Of a stretch of DNA of 64,000 nucleotides, positions 1 to 8,443 are shown in pieces. The notes under the pieces were generated by a model. The model had not been told where the DNA came from. It saw only the letters and a list, made by a program, of their open reading frames with translations, and searched no databases. Made by a program: the position numbers and the translations under genes. The DNA comes from Acetobacteraceae bacterium (GTDB lineage Bacteria; Pseudomonadota; Alphaproteobacteria; Acetobacterales; Acetobacteraceae): positions 747,501 through 811,500 of the forward strand of contig CP039459.1 of the NCBI GenBank assembly GCA_004843165.1, written 5' to 3'. Numbering within the stretch: the stretch's first letter is position 1; the number at the start of each line of letters is the position of its first letter.

Positions 1-76
1 GTGTCCCGGCCTCCCCCAAACCAAAATGTAAATCCTCTTTCTCCCCGACAGGGATACCTTGCTGACCGTCTAACAT
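1..76 (-). CDS. hypB: HypB GTPase part, 5' end only (runs off the window)
   Basis: Reading leftwards from an ATG at 76, the frame starts MLDGQQGIPVG and continues EKEDLHFGLGEAGT up to the window edge. E. coli HypB has EEGDLHYGHGEAGT just before its GTPase core, so this is the linker that precedes the nickel-incorporation GTPase. It is in the same reading frame as the His-rich HypB N-terminus at 92..385, separated only by one TAA codon (94..92) and five further codons. An AAGGG lies 12 bases before the ATG and could allow separate initiation. The GTPase domain itself is outside the window. HypB delivers nickel to hydrogenase together with HypA. Confidence 0.75.
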   Translation of the reverse strand, partial: MLDGQQGIPVGEKEDLHFGLGEAGT

Positions 77-91
77 TTTTAACAGAAACCC

Positions 92-385
92 TTATCTGTG
101 GTGGTGTGCTTCGTCTTCAAGATGTCTTTTGGCATCTTGAGAAAGATTCTCACCATGCGCATGGAAATGATCCCCATGCGTGTGGATATGAATCTGAACA
201 CCTTCTGGCAAACCGCCATGGGTATGAATATGCACATGATGATGAGAAGCCTCTTCCCCCTCATGCTGATGGGCATGTTCCCCATGATGCTCATGGCCAT
301 GCGTATGTTCATGGGTATGGGGATGAGCGTGCTCACGCCCCTCAATTGTCACTTCACCTTCACCGCATCCGCAAGTCGCACACAT
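92..385 (-). CDS. hypB: HypB N-terminal metal-binding segment, ended by an in-frame TAA
   Basis: This 97-residue product opens with MCATCGCGEGEVTIEG, the CxxCGC nickel-site signature of HypB, followed by a stretch very rich in His, Glu and Gly (residues about 19-97) like the metal-storage region of rhizobial HypB. It ends with a TAA at 94..92, after which the same frame continues into the conserved HypB linker. A strong AGGAG precedes the ATG, and hypA ends 28 bases upstream, so hypA and hypB form one leftward operon. The stop means HypB is either made as two polypeptides, made by readthrough, or broken. A high-affinity nickel-binding role is expected from the cysteine motif; the function of the split form is unknown. 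Confidence 0.8.
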   Translation of the reverse strand: MCATCGCGEGEVTIEGREHAHPHTHEHTHGHEHHGEHAHQHEGEEASHHHVHIHTHGGLPEGVQIHIHTHGDHFHAHGENLSQDAKRHLEDEAHHHR

Positions 386-413
386 AATAAACTCTCCTAA
401 AATGTTTGAAATC

Positions 414-758
414 CTACTCGATTTCCAATCGTTTTATTTGTACACCATCTTCCGCCTTCACACGAAGATTACGTCCCTCGCATTTTGGGCAGACCAGAAC
501 TTTTGGAATCAAAAGCTCTATTTCCTCTTGGCAATCTCGACACCAAGTTTCCGCTTTTTCCTCAATTAAATGTAATTTACAGCCCTGAGCCATTGTGCCC
601 TGACACACCATGTCAAAACAAAATTTTAAAGCCTCGGATTCAATACAGGAGAAAGCACCAATCTCTAACCATAGGCCCGTAATACGTTCTGCCTGATGTT
701 CTTGCGCTCTTTTCTGGATAATTTCCAGCGTTGACTCGCATAATGTCAGCTCGTGCAT
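414..758 (-). CDS. hypA: HypA, hydrogenase nickel-insertion metallochaperone
   Basis: The product is 114 residues, the usual HypA length. It begins with the invariant MHE that binds nickel and carries two CxxC pairs (CRDC at about 73-76 and CPKC at about 89-92) for the structural zinc. The sequence IGAFSCIESEALKFCFD is close to E. coli HypA. HypA works with HypB to place nickel into the large subunit, here HycE (the hydrogenase-3 homologue). The gene is divergent from hycB across a 528-base regulatory region that contains a NikR-type operator about 150 bases upstream of this start. hypB follows on the same strand. Confidence 0.95.
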   Translation of the reverse strand: MHELTLCESTLEIIQKRAQEHQAERITGLWLEIGAFSCIESEALKFCFDMVCQGTMAQGCKLHLIEEKAETWCRDCQEEIELLIPKVLVCPKCEGRNLRVKAEDGVQIKRLEIE

Positions 759-908
759 ACGGGCTCCTAACCAATTAATTTAATAAGTTATAACATAAAT
801 CATGCCTAAATATGCGCCCTATAGATATGTACTTCAAGCCATTTTCGACTTTATGCCCTTAGAATATGAGAGAGAGTAAAACACAATATCTCTGCCCAGC
901 GCCCTTTT

Positions 909-936
909 GTATGACGTTTTTATATAAAAATCATAC
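909..936. promoter_or_regulatory. NikR-type operator between hypA and hycB
   Basis: GTATGA (909..914), exactly 16 bases, then TCATAC (931..936) is a perfect match to the E. coli NikR recognition sequence GTATGA-N16-TCATAC. The 16-base core is itself nearly palindromic (TTTTTATATAAAAA). NikR is the nickel-responsive ribbon-helix-helix repressor. The site lies about 150 bases upstream of hypA and 350 upstream of hycB. No nikR gene is in the window, so the regulator is inferred. Confidence 0.8.
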
Positions 937-946
937 GCAAAAGAGA

Positions 947-972
947 CTATTGTTGTTTTTTAAGCACAATAG
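947..972. repeat. Inverted repeat CTATTGT-N12-ACAATAG
   Basis: Perfect 7-base arms are spaced by 12 bases just to the right of the NikR-type site. It could be a second operator or part of a transcript hairpin. It does not match the FNR consensus TTGAT-N4-ATCAA. Confidence 0.4.
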
Positions 973-997
973 ATGTTTTTTAGAAAAAGGAAGGCTA

Positions 998-1012
998 TTT
1001 TAGCGTCTAAAA
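998..1012. repeat. Small palindrome TTTTAG-CGT-CTAAAA
   Basis: Perfect 6-base arms around a 3-base loop, with partial extension by flanking AAGGA and TCCTT. There is no T tract, so it is not a standard terminator. It may be a hairpin in the long hycB leader or an operator. Confidence 0.3.
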
Positions 1013-1286
1013 GTCCTTCTCACAGTTTAATTCCCTCAAAAGAGAGAGTAGGGATAAGAAGACAAAAAATTTCAAGAATTTTTTAAAGCTAGGTAGCAGC
1101 TCACATTTTAAGCGGTTACCCCGAAGGTATATTCGATAGAAGACGCACCGTTTTGCATTTTAGGAAATGAGGTGCTCTCAGCACTAATGCTTTTTGCCGC
1201 ATGGCATGATGTGCTTTAGGAGCAATTACCCTCACACCCTTCAAAAGCGGATGTCTCTCTTTCGGATAACAAACTAAGGAGTGTGC

Positions 1287-1904
1287 ATGAACCATTTTAT
1301 TATTGCGGATCCTAAGCTCTGTATCGGATGCGATACCTGCATGGCGAGCTGCTCTGAAGAGCATCGTGCCGTTGGGTTAGACGATACACCGCGCCTAAAG
1401 GTCAAGCGTGATACCAAACAATCCGCCCCTGTCACGTGTCATCATTGCGAAGATGCGCCATGTGCAGAGGTCTGTCCCGTCAATGCAATTAAGCATACAG
1501 GGGACTCTATCATTCTCAATGAGAGCCTCTGCGTCAGTTGCAAACTGTGCGGAATTGCCTGCCCATTCGGTGCCATTGATATGGGGGGGAGCCATCCCTA
1601 CCATGTGCCAAAACACCATGACACAAATATGGCACTTCCATCCCCCAAAGATCCGACACCTGTCGCACCGTTTTTGGACTGGAATCCTATTGTCCGCAAA
1701 GTCGCCGTCAAATGCGATCTTTGCCATTTCACCCCTCTTGGCCCTTCTTGCATCCGTCATTGCCCGACCAAAGCCATCCGCTTGGTTGACCCAATGGATC
1801 TGCTCAAGATCAATGCAGAGAAACGCCTGAGCACGGCACTGGAATTCGGCACTTTCTCACCCTTTGACCACGCCTCCGAATCTGTGAAGGAGACTCACAA
1901 ATGA
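1287..1904 (+). CDS. hycB: HycB, iron-sulfur electron-transfer subunit of formate hydrogenlyase
   Basis: Ferredoxin-like protein of 205 residues with four [4Fe-4S] cysteine clusters; the first is CIGCDTCMASC and later ones include CHHCEDAPCAEVCP and CVSCKLCGIACP. It carries electrons from the formate dehydrogenase FdhF to the hydrogenase module. A GTG at 1281 would also be in frame, but AAGGAG at 1276..1281 sits 5 bases from the ATG at 1287, and E. coli HycB also begins MNRFVIAD, so 1287 is chosen. It opens the hyc operon, and its stop overlaps the hycC start (ATGA at 1901). Confidence 0.95.
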   Translation: MNHFIIADPKLCIGCDTCMASCSEEHRAVGLDDTPRLKVKRDTKQSAPVTCHHCEDAPCAEVCPVNAIKHTGDSIILNESLCVSCKLCGIACPFGAIDMGGSHPYHVPKHHDTNMALPSPKDPTPVAPFLDWNPIVRKVAVKCDLCHFTPLGPSCIRHCPTKAIRLVDPMDLLKINAEKRLSTALEFGTFSPFDHASESVKETHK

Positions 1905-3772
1905 TCACAGGTATCTTCGCTGATCCTTTGTCTCTATTGACGGTTGTGTTGCTCGGCTTTGCCGCCTGTGCGATTGTTGGTGGACTTTTATCCTCCTTTA
2001 AACCCATGCGCCCTGTGGTTGCTTTAGGGACACTTCTTTTCTCCGCAATCGGCGTGCTCTCTGCGAGCGAAATGCTCTTTGCACCAAAACTTTTTGCCAC
2101 ACTGCCACATCTGCATTTTCAAATTGAAGTCAGCGGCCTGCACGCTTTCTTCCTCTTAGTTGTGATGCTGAGCGGTATCTGGGCTGCCATCTATAATATT
2201 GGTGCCTTGGGCAACAAAGAAACCGGCGTTTCTGCTTGGGAAGCCTTCTTTGGCAATATGTTGCTTGCCGCTTTGAGTGCGACCGTTCTTTCCAGTGACG
2301 CGCTTTCCTTCCTTGTTGGCTTGGAAATTTCTGCACTTTCCGCTTATTTCCTTACGGTTCGTAATGAAGGTGACAAAGCTGAAAAAGCAGGACAAAATAT
2401 CCTTTTACTTACCCAGTTCGGTATTGCGCTTCTCGGCGTTGCCTTTCTGATTTTAAATGCGCATGTCCATAGCCTGCAATTTGATGCCATTCGTGCCGCT
2501 CACCTCTCTGAGCATGTGCGTACGGAAATTTTCTTGCTTGCTTTATTTGGCTTGGGTGTCTTCTCCGGCATGTTCCCATTACATGGCTGGGCACCACAAT
2601 CCCATAGCTCTGCTTCTCCGGCTTCTGCAATGCTGTTTTCATCAAGCTTGATGAAAGCGGGTCTCTTTGGGATTTTGCTTTTCGGATTAGATCTTTTGGG
2701 TGTGCCTCCGCTCTGGTGGGGTGTTCTTGTTCTTCTCCTCGGTGCCGTTACAGCCTTCTTCGGTGGTCTTTATGCCCTCCAAGAACATGATCTTCGTCGC
2801 CTTTTAAGCTATCACAGCTTAGAAAGCTCCGGCATCATCCTCCTTGGCATTGGTGCGGCGATGGCCGGTATTTCCTTGCAATTACCTTTATTGCTGGCTT
2901 TCGGGATCATCGGTGCTCTCTTCCAAATTTTCAACCATTCCCTTTTTGGGGCTGCCCTTCTGCTCGGTGCGGGTACGGTTGAAGAAAGAACAGGTCTTAA
3001 AGATATTGAAAAAATGGGTGGCCTTGCACGTAAAATGCCTGTCACAGCCATTGCCATTTTGATTGCTTTAGGTGCTATGTCCGCCCTACCACCGCTAAAC
3101 GGTTTCGTCAGTGAATGGATGGTCTATCAAGGTCTTTTCCACTTCAGTGCGGCACCTAGCTTCGTTGCACATCTGTTTGGGCCATTAATTGCTGTGGTTC
3201 TTGCTGTGACCGGTGCTTTAGCTGTGATGTGTGCAAGTAAAGTGTTTGGTGTTGCCTTTTTAGGTGCGGCACGTTCCGATGCGGCAGAGCATGTTGCTGC
3301 TGGAGGATGTTTCCAAACATTGTCTGCTTTCATTCCGGCACTTCTCTGTATTGTCTTTGGCTTGGTCTCTCCTTGGGTCATTCCAACGATTGCCAGAATT
3401 GCAGGTCTTCCTGTTCAAGAGCATGGGATTGGATCAGCACTTGTTTCTGCACCTCTCTTGACGATTTTGCTCCTTGCCTTGCCAATTTTGCCGCTTCTTT
3501 TGGCCGCTTTGTACCAAGGACACCGCCCACCACGTCGTGTCAGCGGAACAGCATGGTCTTGCGGTTATGATTATGACAAAGCCATGAACATCAATGCAAC
3601 CAGTATCGCTCAGCCATTGCGCGTCATGTTTGCACCTTTCTACGCTGTGCGTCATGCCTTTCCTCAGCCGCTTAAAAACCACTTTCATGGCAAAACATTT
3701 GTTGCTGCCTGTCGTGGGATTGCAGCTGTCGGGCTTGCTGCGCTTTTAATCATTGCCATCGCTTTCGCCTAA
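1901..3772 (+). CDS. hycC: HycC, membrane antiporter-like subunit of formate hydrogenlyase
   Basis: A 623-residue polytopic inner-membrane protein (E. coli HycC has 608). It is related to the NuoL/M/N and Mrp antiporter subunits and has long hydrophobic helices throughout. Conserved family stretches include FPLHGWAPQSHSSA, LLSYHSLESSGIILLG and AMSALPPLNGFVSEW, and it ends with the hydrogenase-type region around WSCGYDYDKAMNI. Together with HycD it anchors the peripheral arm and may couple electron transfer to ion movement. It is translationally coupled to hycB by a 4-base overlap and followed 10 bases later by hycD. Confidence 0.95.
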   Translation: MITGIFADPLSLLTVVLLGFAACAIVGGLLSSFKPMRPVVALGTLLFSAIGVLSASEMLFAPKLFATLPHLHFQIEVSGLHAFFLLVVMLSGIWAAIYNIGALGNKETGVSAWEAFFGNMLLAALSATVLSSDALSFLVGLEISALSAYFLTVRNEGDKAEKAGQNILLLTQFGIALLGVAFLILNAHVHSLQFDAIRAAHLSEHVRTEIFLLALFGLGVFSGMFPLHGWAPQSHSSASPASAMLFSSSLMKAGLFGILLFGLDLLGVPPLWWGVLVLLLGAVTAFFGGLYALQEHDLRRLLSYHSLESSGIILLGIGAAMAGISLQLPLLLAFGIIGALFQIFNHSLFGAALLLGAGTVEERTGLKDIEKMGGLARKMPVTAIAILIALGAMSALPPLNGFVSEWMVYQGLFHFSAAPSFVAHLFGPLIAVVLAVTGALAVMCASKVFGVAFLGAARSDAAEHVAAGGCFQTLSAFIPALLCIVFGLVSPWVIPTIARIAGLPVQEHGIGSALVSAPLLTILLLALPILPLLLAALYQGHRPPRRVSGTAWSCGYDYDKAMNINATSIAQPLRVMFAPFYAVRHAFPQPLKNHFHGKTFVAACRGIAAVGLAALLIIAIAFA

Positions 3773-3782
3773 GGAGAATTTT

Positions 3783-4925
3783 ATGACTGAAAAACTTACG
3801 GCCTTAGAAAATGAAGCGTTGAATGAAACGCATCATGTCGAGCATGTCGCTGATAATCTTTCTCACACCGTCTCTCATGATGTGCATCACGGGTTGCATA
3901 ACGGCTTTCAAAGCCTGCCCCATGGCGTTCAAAATGATCTGACTGACCTGATGACACTCCACCTGCATTCCTCTATGGTTTTAGGAATTGTGCAAGCTTT
4001 GTTCCTTCTTTTGCTTGCACCTTTCTTTGTCGGGGTTGCCGGGCTTATCACGACACGCATGTCGGGAGCCTCTATTGAACTCAGTGGGGTTTTTGGCCCT
4101 TATCATGAGATCTTTAAACTCTTAAAACGTCCACGTCTTGCGCCATTGACAACGGGTTTTGCCTTTAAAGCAATGCCTTATCTCTTCTTTGGGATTATGC
4201 TTGTTGCCGCTTGCGCTATACCGGTCATTACGATTGCTTCACCAATGCCTGCCATTGGGGATATGATTACTTTGATCTATATTTTTGCATTGGCACGTTT
4301 TATCTTTATCCTTTCAGGCCTGGATACAGGTAGCCCCTTTGCCATGATCGGTGCCGCCCGTGAGGGTGTCCTCGGTGTCTTGGTTGAGCCTATTCTGTTC
4401 CTCGGTCTTTGGATCGCCGCCTTGGTTGCCGGCTCTACACAGCTTGGTGCCATTGCGCAGAATGTTTTTGATCTGCCACATCACCTTGAACACCATCTCT
4501 GGCTTCCTTTGGTCATCGGCGGCTTAGCCTGCGCTTTTGCAACAGCAATTGAATCCGGTGCCGTGCCTTTCGACTTGGCAGAGGCGGAGCAGGAACTTCA
4601 AGAAGGTCCTTTAACAGAATATTCAGGTGCCGATTTTGGCATTATCAAATGGGGAATGAATCTTAAACAGATCGTTGTTCTTCAGATGTTTATCGGTGTG
4701 TTTCTTCCTTTTGGAGCCGCCACCGAACTTACCTTACCAGCCCTTGCAATTGCGTGTGTGGCTGCCTTTGGTAAACTTCTGATCGCATCCATTTTGATTG
4801 CCCTTCTATCCAATGGTGCTGCACGTGTCCGCTTTATCTTTGCGAACCGTATTACACTCACCGGTTTCAGCTTGGCCTTCCTGGCGCTGGTATCTTGGTT
4901 AGTCATCTACCCCACTTGGTCTTAA
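3783..4925 (+). CDS. hycD: HycD, membrane anchor subunit, with a His-rich N-terminal extension
   Basis: Member of the NuoH/HycD family, 380 residues, against 307 in E. coli. The core matches the family: LSGLDTGSPFAMIGAAREGVLGV and PFDLAEAEQELQEGPLTEYSG are diagnostic. The ATG at 3783 is preceded by AAGGAG, so it is preferred to an upstream in-frame ATG at 3753 that lies inside hycC. The first 62 or so residues have no counterpart in E. coli HycD; they are hydrophilic and contain 11 histidines (for example ETHHVEHV and HDVHHGLHN) before the first membrane helix. This tail may bind metal or may simply be a lineage-specific addition. Confidence 0.93.
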   Translation: MTEKLTALENEALNETHHVEHVADNLSHTVSHDVHHGLHNGFQSLPHGVQNDLTDLMTLHLHSSMVLGIVQALFLLLLAPFFVGVAGLITTRMSGASIELSGVFGPYHEIFKLLKRPRLAPLTTGFAFKAMPYLFFGIMLVAACAIPVITIASPMPAIGDMITLIYIFALARFIFILSGLDTGSPFAMIGAAREGVLGVLVEPILFLGLWIAALVAGSTQLGAIAQNVFDLPHHLEHHLWLPLVIGGLACAFATAIESGAVPFDLAEAEQELQEGPLTEYSGADFGIIKWGMNLKQIVVLQMFIGVFLPFGAATELTLPALAIACVAAFGKLLIASILIALLSNGAARVRFIFANRITLTGFSLAFLALVSWLVIYPTWS

Positions 4926-4944
4926 TTAAATTACAGAGGCAATA

Positions 4945-6648
4945 ATGATGAATATACGTAAAGGCCAAACACATGTTGACCGGTTGAGGGAAGATTTTCC
5001 CTCTGCCATCCTCGGTGTTGAATGGCAAACAGAAACACAGCTTACTGTTGATGTAAAAGTCAACGCTCTGCCAGATGTTGTGGAATCTCTCTATTATAAA
5101 CAAGGCGGCTGGCTTCCTGTTCTTTTTGGGAATGACGAGCGCACGCTTTGCGGTAACTATGCCATTTATTACGTCATCTCTTTTGAAGATGACGATCCAT
5201 GCTGGCTCACAGTCAGAACAGAAGTGGATCCCGTTTCTTTGGAATTCCCTTCCGTCACAATGAAAGTTCCTGCCGCTGTTTGGGGTGAGCGTGAATTGCG
5301 TGACATGTATGGCTTGGTCCCTGTCGGCCTGCCAGATGAGCGCCGTTTGGTTCTACCAGATGATTGGCCAGATGGACTCTATCCATTACGTAAAGATGCG
5401 ATGGATTACCGTCAGCGCCCTGCCCCTGTTTCCGATCAGGAAACCTACGAATTCCGTAGCACGGCAAGCGAAAAATCCAACATTGTGCCAATCGGCCCTT
5501 ACCATATCACTTCTGACGAACCTGGACATTTCCGTCTTTTCGTTGATGGCGAGAACATTGTTGATGCGGATTACCGTCTCTTCTACGTTCACCGTGGCAT
5601 GGAAAAACTTGCTGAAACCCGCATGGGTTACAACGAGGTGAGCATGCTTGCTGACCGTGTTTGCGGTATTTGCGGCATGACCCATAGTGTCGGTTATTGT
5701 ACGGCTGTTGAAAATGCGATGGGGCTTCCTGTGCCGGAACGTGCACAGATGATCCGTACCATTCTCCTTGAGGTGGAACGTCTGCATTCCAACTTATTGA
5801 ATGTGGGACTAGCCTGCCATAACGTCGGTTTCCATGTCGGCTTTATGAAGGTCTTCACCATTCGTGAGCATGCCATGAAAATGGCTGTTATCTTAACAGG
5901 TGGCCGTAAAACCTACTGTATGAATCTCATTGGCGGTGTCCGTCGTGATATTCTTAAAGAAGAACGCCTCGAAACTATCCGCCTCATCCGCCTGATGCGT
6001 AAGGAGCTTAATGATATTTTAGATATCATTATGAGCACCTCCAACATCGAACAGCGTACAAAAGGCATCGGTATCTTGGATAAACAGGTTGCCCGTGACT
6101 ACAGTAACGTTGGCCCTATGATGCGTGGCAGTGGCTGGGCAAGAGATGTTCGTGTAAACCACGATGTTCTCAGCTACAGAAAGCTCCCTGTTGAAATCAT
6201 GGTTGAAGATGGCTGTGACGTCTATGCACGTGTCAAAGTGCGTATTCGTGAGGTTTTGAACTCCTTTGACCAGATTGAATTCGGCTTGGATAATATGCCT
6301 AACGGCGATATCCTGCTTGAAGGCTTTACCTACAAACCACATAAATTTGCATTGGGTTACACCGAAGCACCTCGTGGTGAAAATGTTCACTGGGCAATGA
6401 CAGGGGATAATCAAAAATTGTTCCGCTGGAGATGCCGTGCGGCAACCTACTCCAACTGGCCAACCTTGCGTTATATGTTACGTGGAAACACCGTTGCAGA
6501 TGCGCCATTGATCGTTGCTAGCCTTGATCCTTGCTACTCCTGTACTGACCGTATGACCATCGTTGATGTGCGTAAAAACAGTTCAGTGACAGTGCCTTAT
6601 AAAGAGATCGAGCGTTACGCTATTGATCGTAAAAATAAGCCTTTCTAA
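4945..6648 (+). CDS. hycE: HycE, [NiFe]-hydrogenase large subunit of formate hydrogenlyase
   Basis: A 567-residue fusion of a NuoC-like domain (residues about 1-170, containing VWGERELRDMYGLVP) and a NuoD/[NiFe] large-subunit domain, as in E. coli HycE (569). The nickel-binding cysteine pairs are RVCGIC (Cys240 and Cys243) and DPCYSC (Cys530 and Cys533). The maturation protease HycI should cut after Arg536 in CTDR, removing a 31-residue tail that begins MTIVDVR. Two adjacent ATGs (4945 and 4948) are possible starts; AGAGG at 4935..4939 is better spaced for 4948. It catalyses proton reduction to H2. Confidence 0.97.
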   Translation: MMNIRKGQTHVDRLREDFPSAILGVEWQTETQLTVDVKVNALPDVVESLYYKQGGWLPVLFGNDERTLCGNYAIYYVISFEDDDPCWLTVRTEVDPVSLEFPSVTMKVPAAVWGERELRDMYGLVPVGLPDERRLVLPDDWPDGLYPLRKDAMDYRQRPAPVSDQETYEFRSTASEKSNIVPIGPYHITSDEPGHFRLFVDGENIVDADYRLFYVHRGMEKLAETRMGYNEVSMLADRVCGICGMTHSVGYCTAVENAMGLPVPERAQMIRTILLEVERLHSNLLNVGLACHNVGFHVGFMKVFTIREHAMKMAVILTGGRKTYCMNLIGGVRRDILKEERLETIRLIRLMRKELNDILDIIMSTSNIEQRTKGIGILDKQVARDYSNVGPMMRGSGWARDVRVNHDVLSYRKLPVEIMVEDGCDVYARVKVRIREVLNSFDQIEFGLDNMPNGDILLEGFTYKPHKFALGYTEAPRGENVHWAMTGDNQKLFRWRCRAATYSNWPTLRYMLRGNTVADAPLIVASLDPCYSCTDRMTIVDVRKNSSVTVPYKEIERYAIDRKNKPF

Positions 6649-6660
6649 GCGGAGTCCCTC

Positions 6661-7206
6661 ATGCTGAAACTGATTAAAGACACCTTTACGAAAAAGGCTG
6701 TTACAACCCATTATCCGGAAAAACCTTTTGAAGTTGTCCCCAACTTCAGAGGGAAACCCGACTATAAATCCAATCAATGCATCTGCTGTGCGGCATGTAC
6801 CAATGCTTGCCCAGCAAATGCGCTGACAATCGAAATTCACGAATCACGTGATGTCATGACATGGGCTTTTGACACAGGGCGCTGCATTTTCTGCGCACGC
6901 TGTGAGGAAGTTTGCCCAACAGGGGCTATCCGTCTTTCCGAAAATTTCGAAATGGCTGTTTGGAAAAAAGAAGACCTTGTTGAAAAGGCGGATTTCAAAA
7001 TCTGTCGTTGCGTTCAGTGCGGTGCCCCTTACGCCTCTCAAAAAGAAATCGAGTATGCAATGGACATTCTCGGCTTCGAAGGAGAGGAAAGAGAAAAACG
7101 GCGCGATCAGTTTGAAACCTGCACCGATTGCAAGCAGCAAAATGATCTGCTTCCAGCTCACCTTGTGAAAATTGATGCCTTTATCCCAACTTTGGAGGGC
7201 AAGTAA
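6661..7206 (+). CDS. hycF: HycF, NuoI-like 2x[4Fe-4S] ferredoxin subunit
   Basis: 181 residues, against 180 in E. coli. Two classical ferredoxin motifs, [12 protein letters not shown] and [12 protein letters not shown], hold two [4Fe-4S] clusters; the C-terminal half adds further cysteine pairs (CRCVQC and CTDCKQ) as in E. coli HycF. It passes electrons from HycB to HycG. A GGAG precedes the ATG, and the stop shares one base with the hycG start (TAATG). Confidence 0.95.
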   Translation: MLKLIKDTFTKKAVTTHYPEKPFEVVPNFRGKPDYKSNQCICCAACTNACPANALTIEIHESRDVMTWAFDTGRCIFCARCEEVCPTGAIRLSENFEMAVWKKEDLVEKADFKICRCVQCGAPYASQKEIEYAMDILGFEGEEREKRRDQFETCTDCKQQNDLLPAHLVKIDAFIPTLEGK

Positions 7207-8030
7207 TGACTCAGATATTGACCAGTGCGAGCTCCCAGCATCTTGTTGGGCCTCGTGATGAAAACGGCTTGCCTACACCGATCACCCTTGATCAGAGCAT
7301 GGAAAAGCTAAAATCGGTTTTGCTTAAAAGCATTCGCCGTTCTGCTTATGTTTATCGTGTGGATTGTGGAAGCTGTAACGGGTGCGAAATTGAGTTTTTC
7401 TCAACCATCACCCCGATGTTTGATGCTGAACGTTTCGGTATCAAACTCGCGGCCTCTCCGCAGCATGCTGACATTTTGGCCTTTAGTGGTGCCTTAACAC
7501 GTGCAACACGTGTGCCTGCACTTCGTGCTTATAATGCGGCACCAGATCCAAAAATCTGCCTATCTTATGGCGCTTGCGCCATTTCAGGGGGTATTTTCCA
7601 TGATCTATACTGCGTTTGGGGTGGTTTGAATAAGATTGTTCCGATTGATCTCTACATTCCTGGATGCCCGCCAACACCTGCCGCCTTTATCTATGGTTTT
7701 GCATTGGCTTTGGGGATGCTTGATCAAAAGCTTAAAGGCAAACATGACGATGAGACCCAAAATCTGAATGGGGCTCAGCTTCAACATCCTGAATTCCCGC
7801 AAGCTTTGCGAGTCTTGCTCGAACGTGAAGCACGCCGTCTCGCAGGTTACCGTTATGGCAAGCAAATTGCAGATAAATTCATGCAGATTGCGAGTGAGAA
7901 TAGTCCAAAATCATTTGAGCAACGTATTGCAGCTTATTTAGAACAAGAAGCTGATCCACGCCTCGGCGATATTATGGGCCATCTCATGGTCATTTTTGAG
8001 CGTGCACAAAACGGAGAGTACCGTTTATGA
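7206..8030 (+). CDS. hycG: HycG, hydrogenase small subunit (NuoB-like)
   Basis: 274 residues, against 255 in E. coli. It carries the NuoB-type proximal [4Fe-4S] ligands: CGSCNGCE, the cysteine in SYGAC and the cysteine in IPGCPPTPA. It binds next to HycE and passes electrons to the nickel site. The N-terminus is about 10 residues longer than in E. coli before the shared [11 protein letters not shown]. Start and stop overlap both neighbours (1 base with hycF, 4 bases with hycH), which indicates tight translational coupling. Confidence 0.95.
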   Translation: MTQILTSASSQHLVGPRDENGLPTPITLDQSMEKLKSVLLKSIRRSAYVYRVDCGSCNGCEIEFFSTITPMFDAERFGIKLAASPQHADILAFSGALTRATRVPALRAYNAAPDPKICLSYGACAISGGIFHDLYCVWGGLNKIVPIDLYIPGCPPTPAAFIYGFALALGMLDQKLKGKHDDETQNLNGAQLQHPEFPQALRVLLEREARRLAGYRYGKQIADKFMQIASENSPKSFEQRIAAYLEQEADPRLGDIMGHLMVIFERAQNGEYRL

Positions 8031-8443
8031 CAACCCAACCGGCTCGGGTCGTATTTTACGCCCTGGGCCGCAAATTTGTGCAGGAAAAGAAAGCTGGTCC
8101 TAAAGCACAACAGTTGATTTATTATACGCTTGCGATCGGTCACCACATTGGGGTGATCGATTGTCTTGATGAAAGACTTTCAATCCCTCTTTCCGACTAT
8201 AAAGGCTGGATTGAAAAACTACCGGAAGGCAAAAAAGCCCGCCAGAAGTTTGAAGGACTCCTCAAATTTGGGGAAATTACGATTGATAGCACCCATACAC
8301 ATCTTTTGGCGCTGGCACTTGACCGTGCCCTCGACAAAATGAGTGAAGCGGAAAAAGGCTGGAGTGAAAAACTCATTGAGCTTTTAGGAATGATTGAAGC
8401 AGAACCTGCTATTTATCTAATGGTTCGGAGACAAAATGGTTAA
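8027..8443 (+). CDS. hycH: HycH, formate hydrogenlyase maturation protein
   Basis: 138 residues with the HycH pattern [16 protein letters not shown] near the middle and IYLMVRR at the end, close to E. coli HycH (136). In E. coli HycH is needed for hydrogenase-3 assembly and is thought to help process HycE; its biochemical activity is not settled. It overlaps hycG by 4 bases and hycI by 8. Confidence 0.93.
   Translation: MTTQPARVVFYALGRKFVQEKKAGPKAQQLIYYTLAIGHHIGVIDCLDERLSIPLSDYKGWIEKLPEGKKARQKFEGLLKFGEITIDSTHTHLLALALDRALDKMSEAEKGWSEKLIELLGMIEAEPAIYLMVRRQNG

Larger units (their letters stand above)
759..1286. other. Divergent hypA/hycB intergenic region
   Basis: These 528 bases hold no convincing gene. 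Several inverted repeats sit in the middle: the NikR-type site at 909..936, CTATTGT-N12-ACAATAG at 947..972, and TTTTAG-CGT-CTAAAA at 998..1012. No hycA (the small repressor gene that precedes hycB in E. coli) is present. I looked for sigma-54 promoters on both strands and found only imperfect matches. Confidence 0.6.

Noticed and set aside
1-387. 128-codon plus-strand frame at the window start
   Set aside because: It is the antisense of the His-rich hypB segment; its His/Asp content is a by-product of that repeat.
890-906. Sigma-54 promoter upstream of hypA (GGCAG-N5-TTGT on the minus strand)
   Set aside because: The -12 element reads TTGT instead of the nearly invariant TTGC, and its place beside the NikR site makes a chance match likely.
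1198-1220. Sigma-54 promoter upstream of hycB (TGGCATGATGTGCTTT)
   Set aside because: Only 8 bases separate GG and GC; the sigma-54 spacing is 10.
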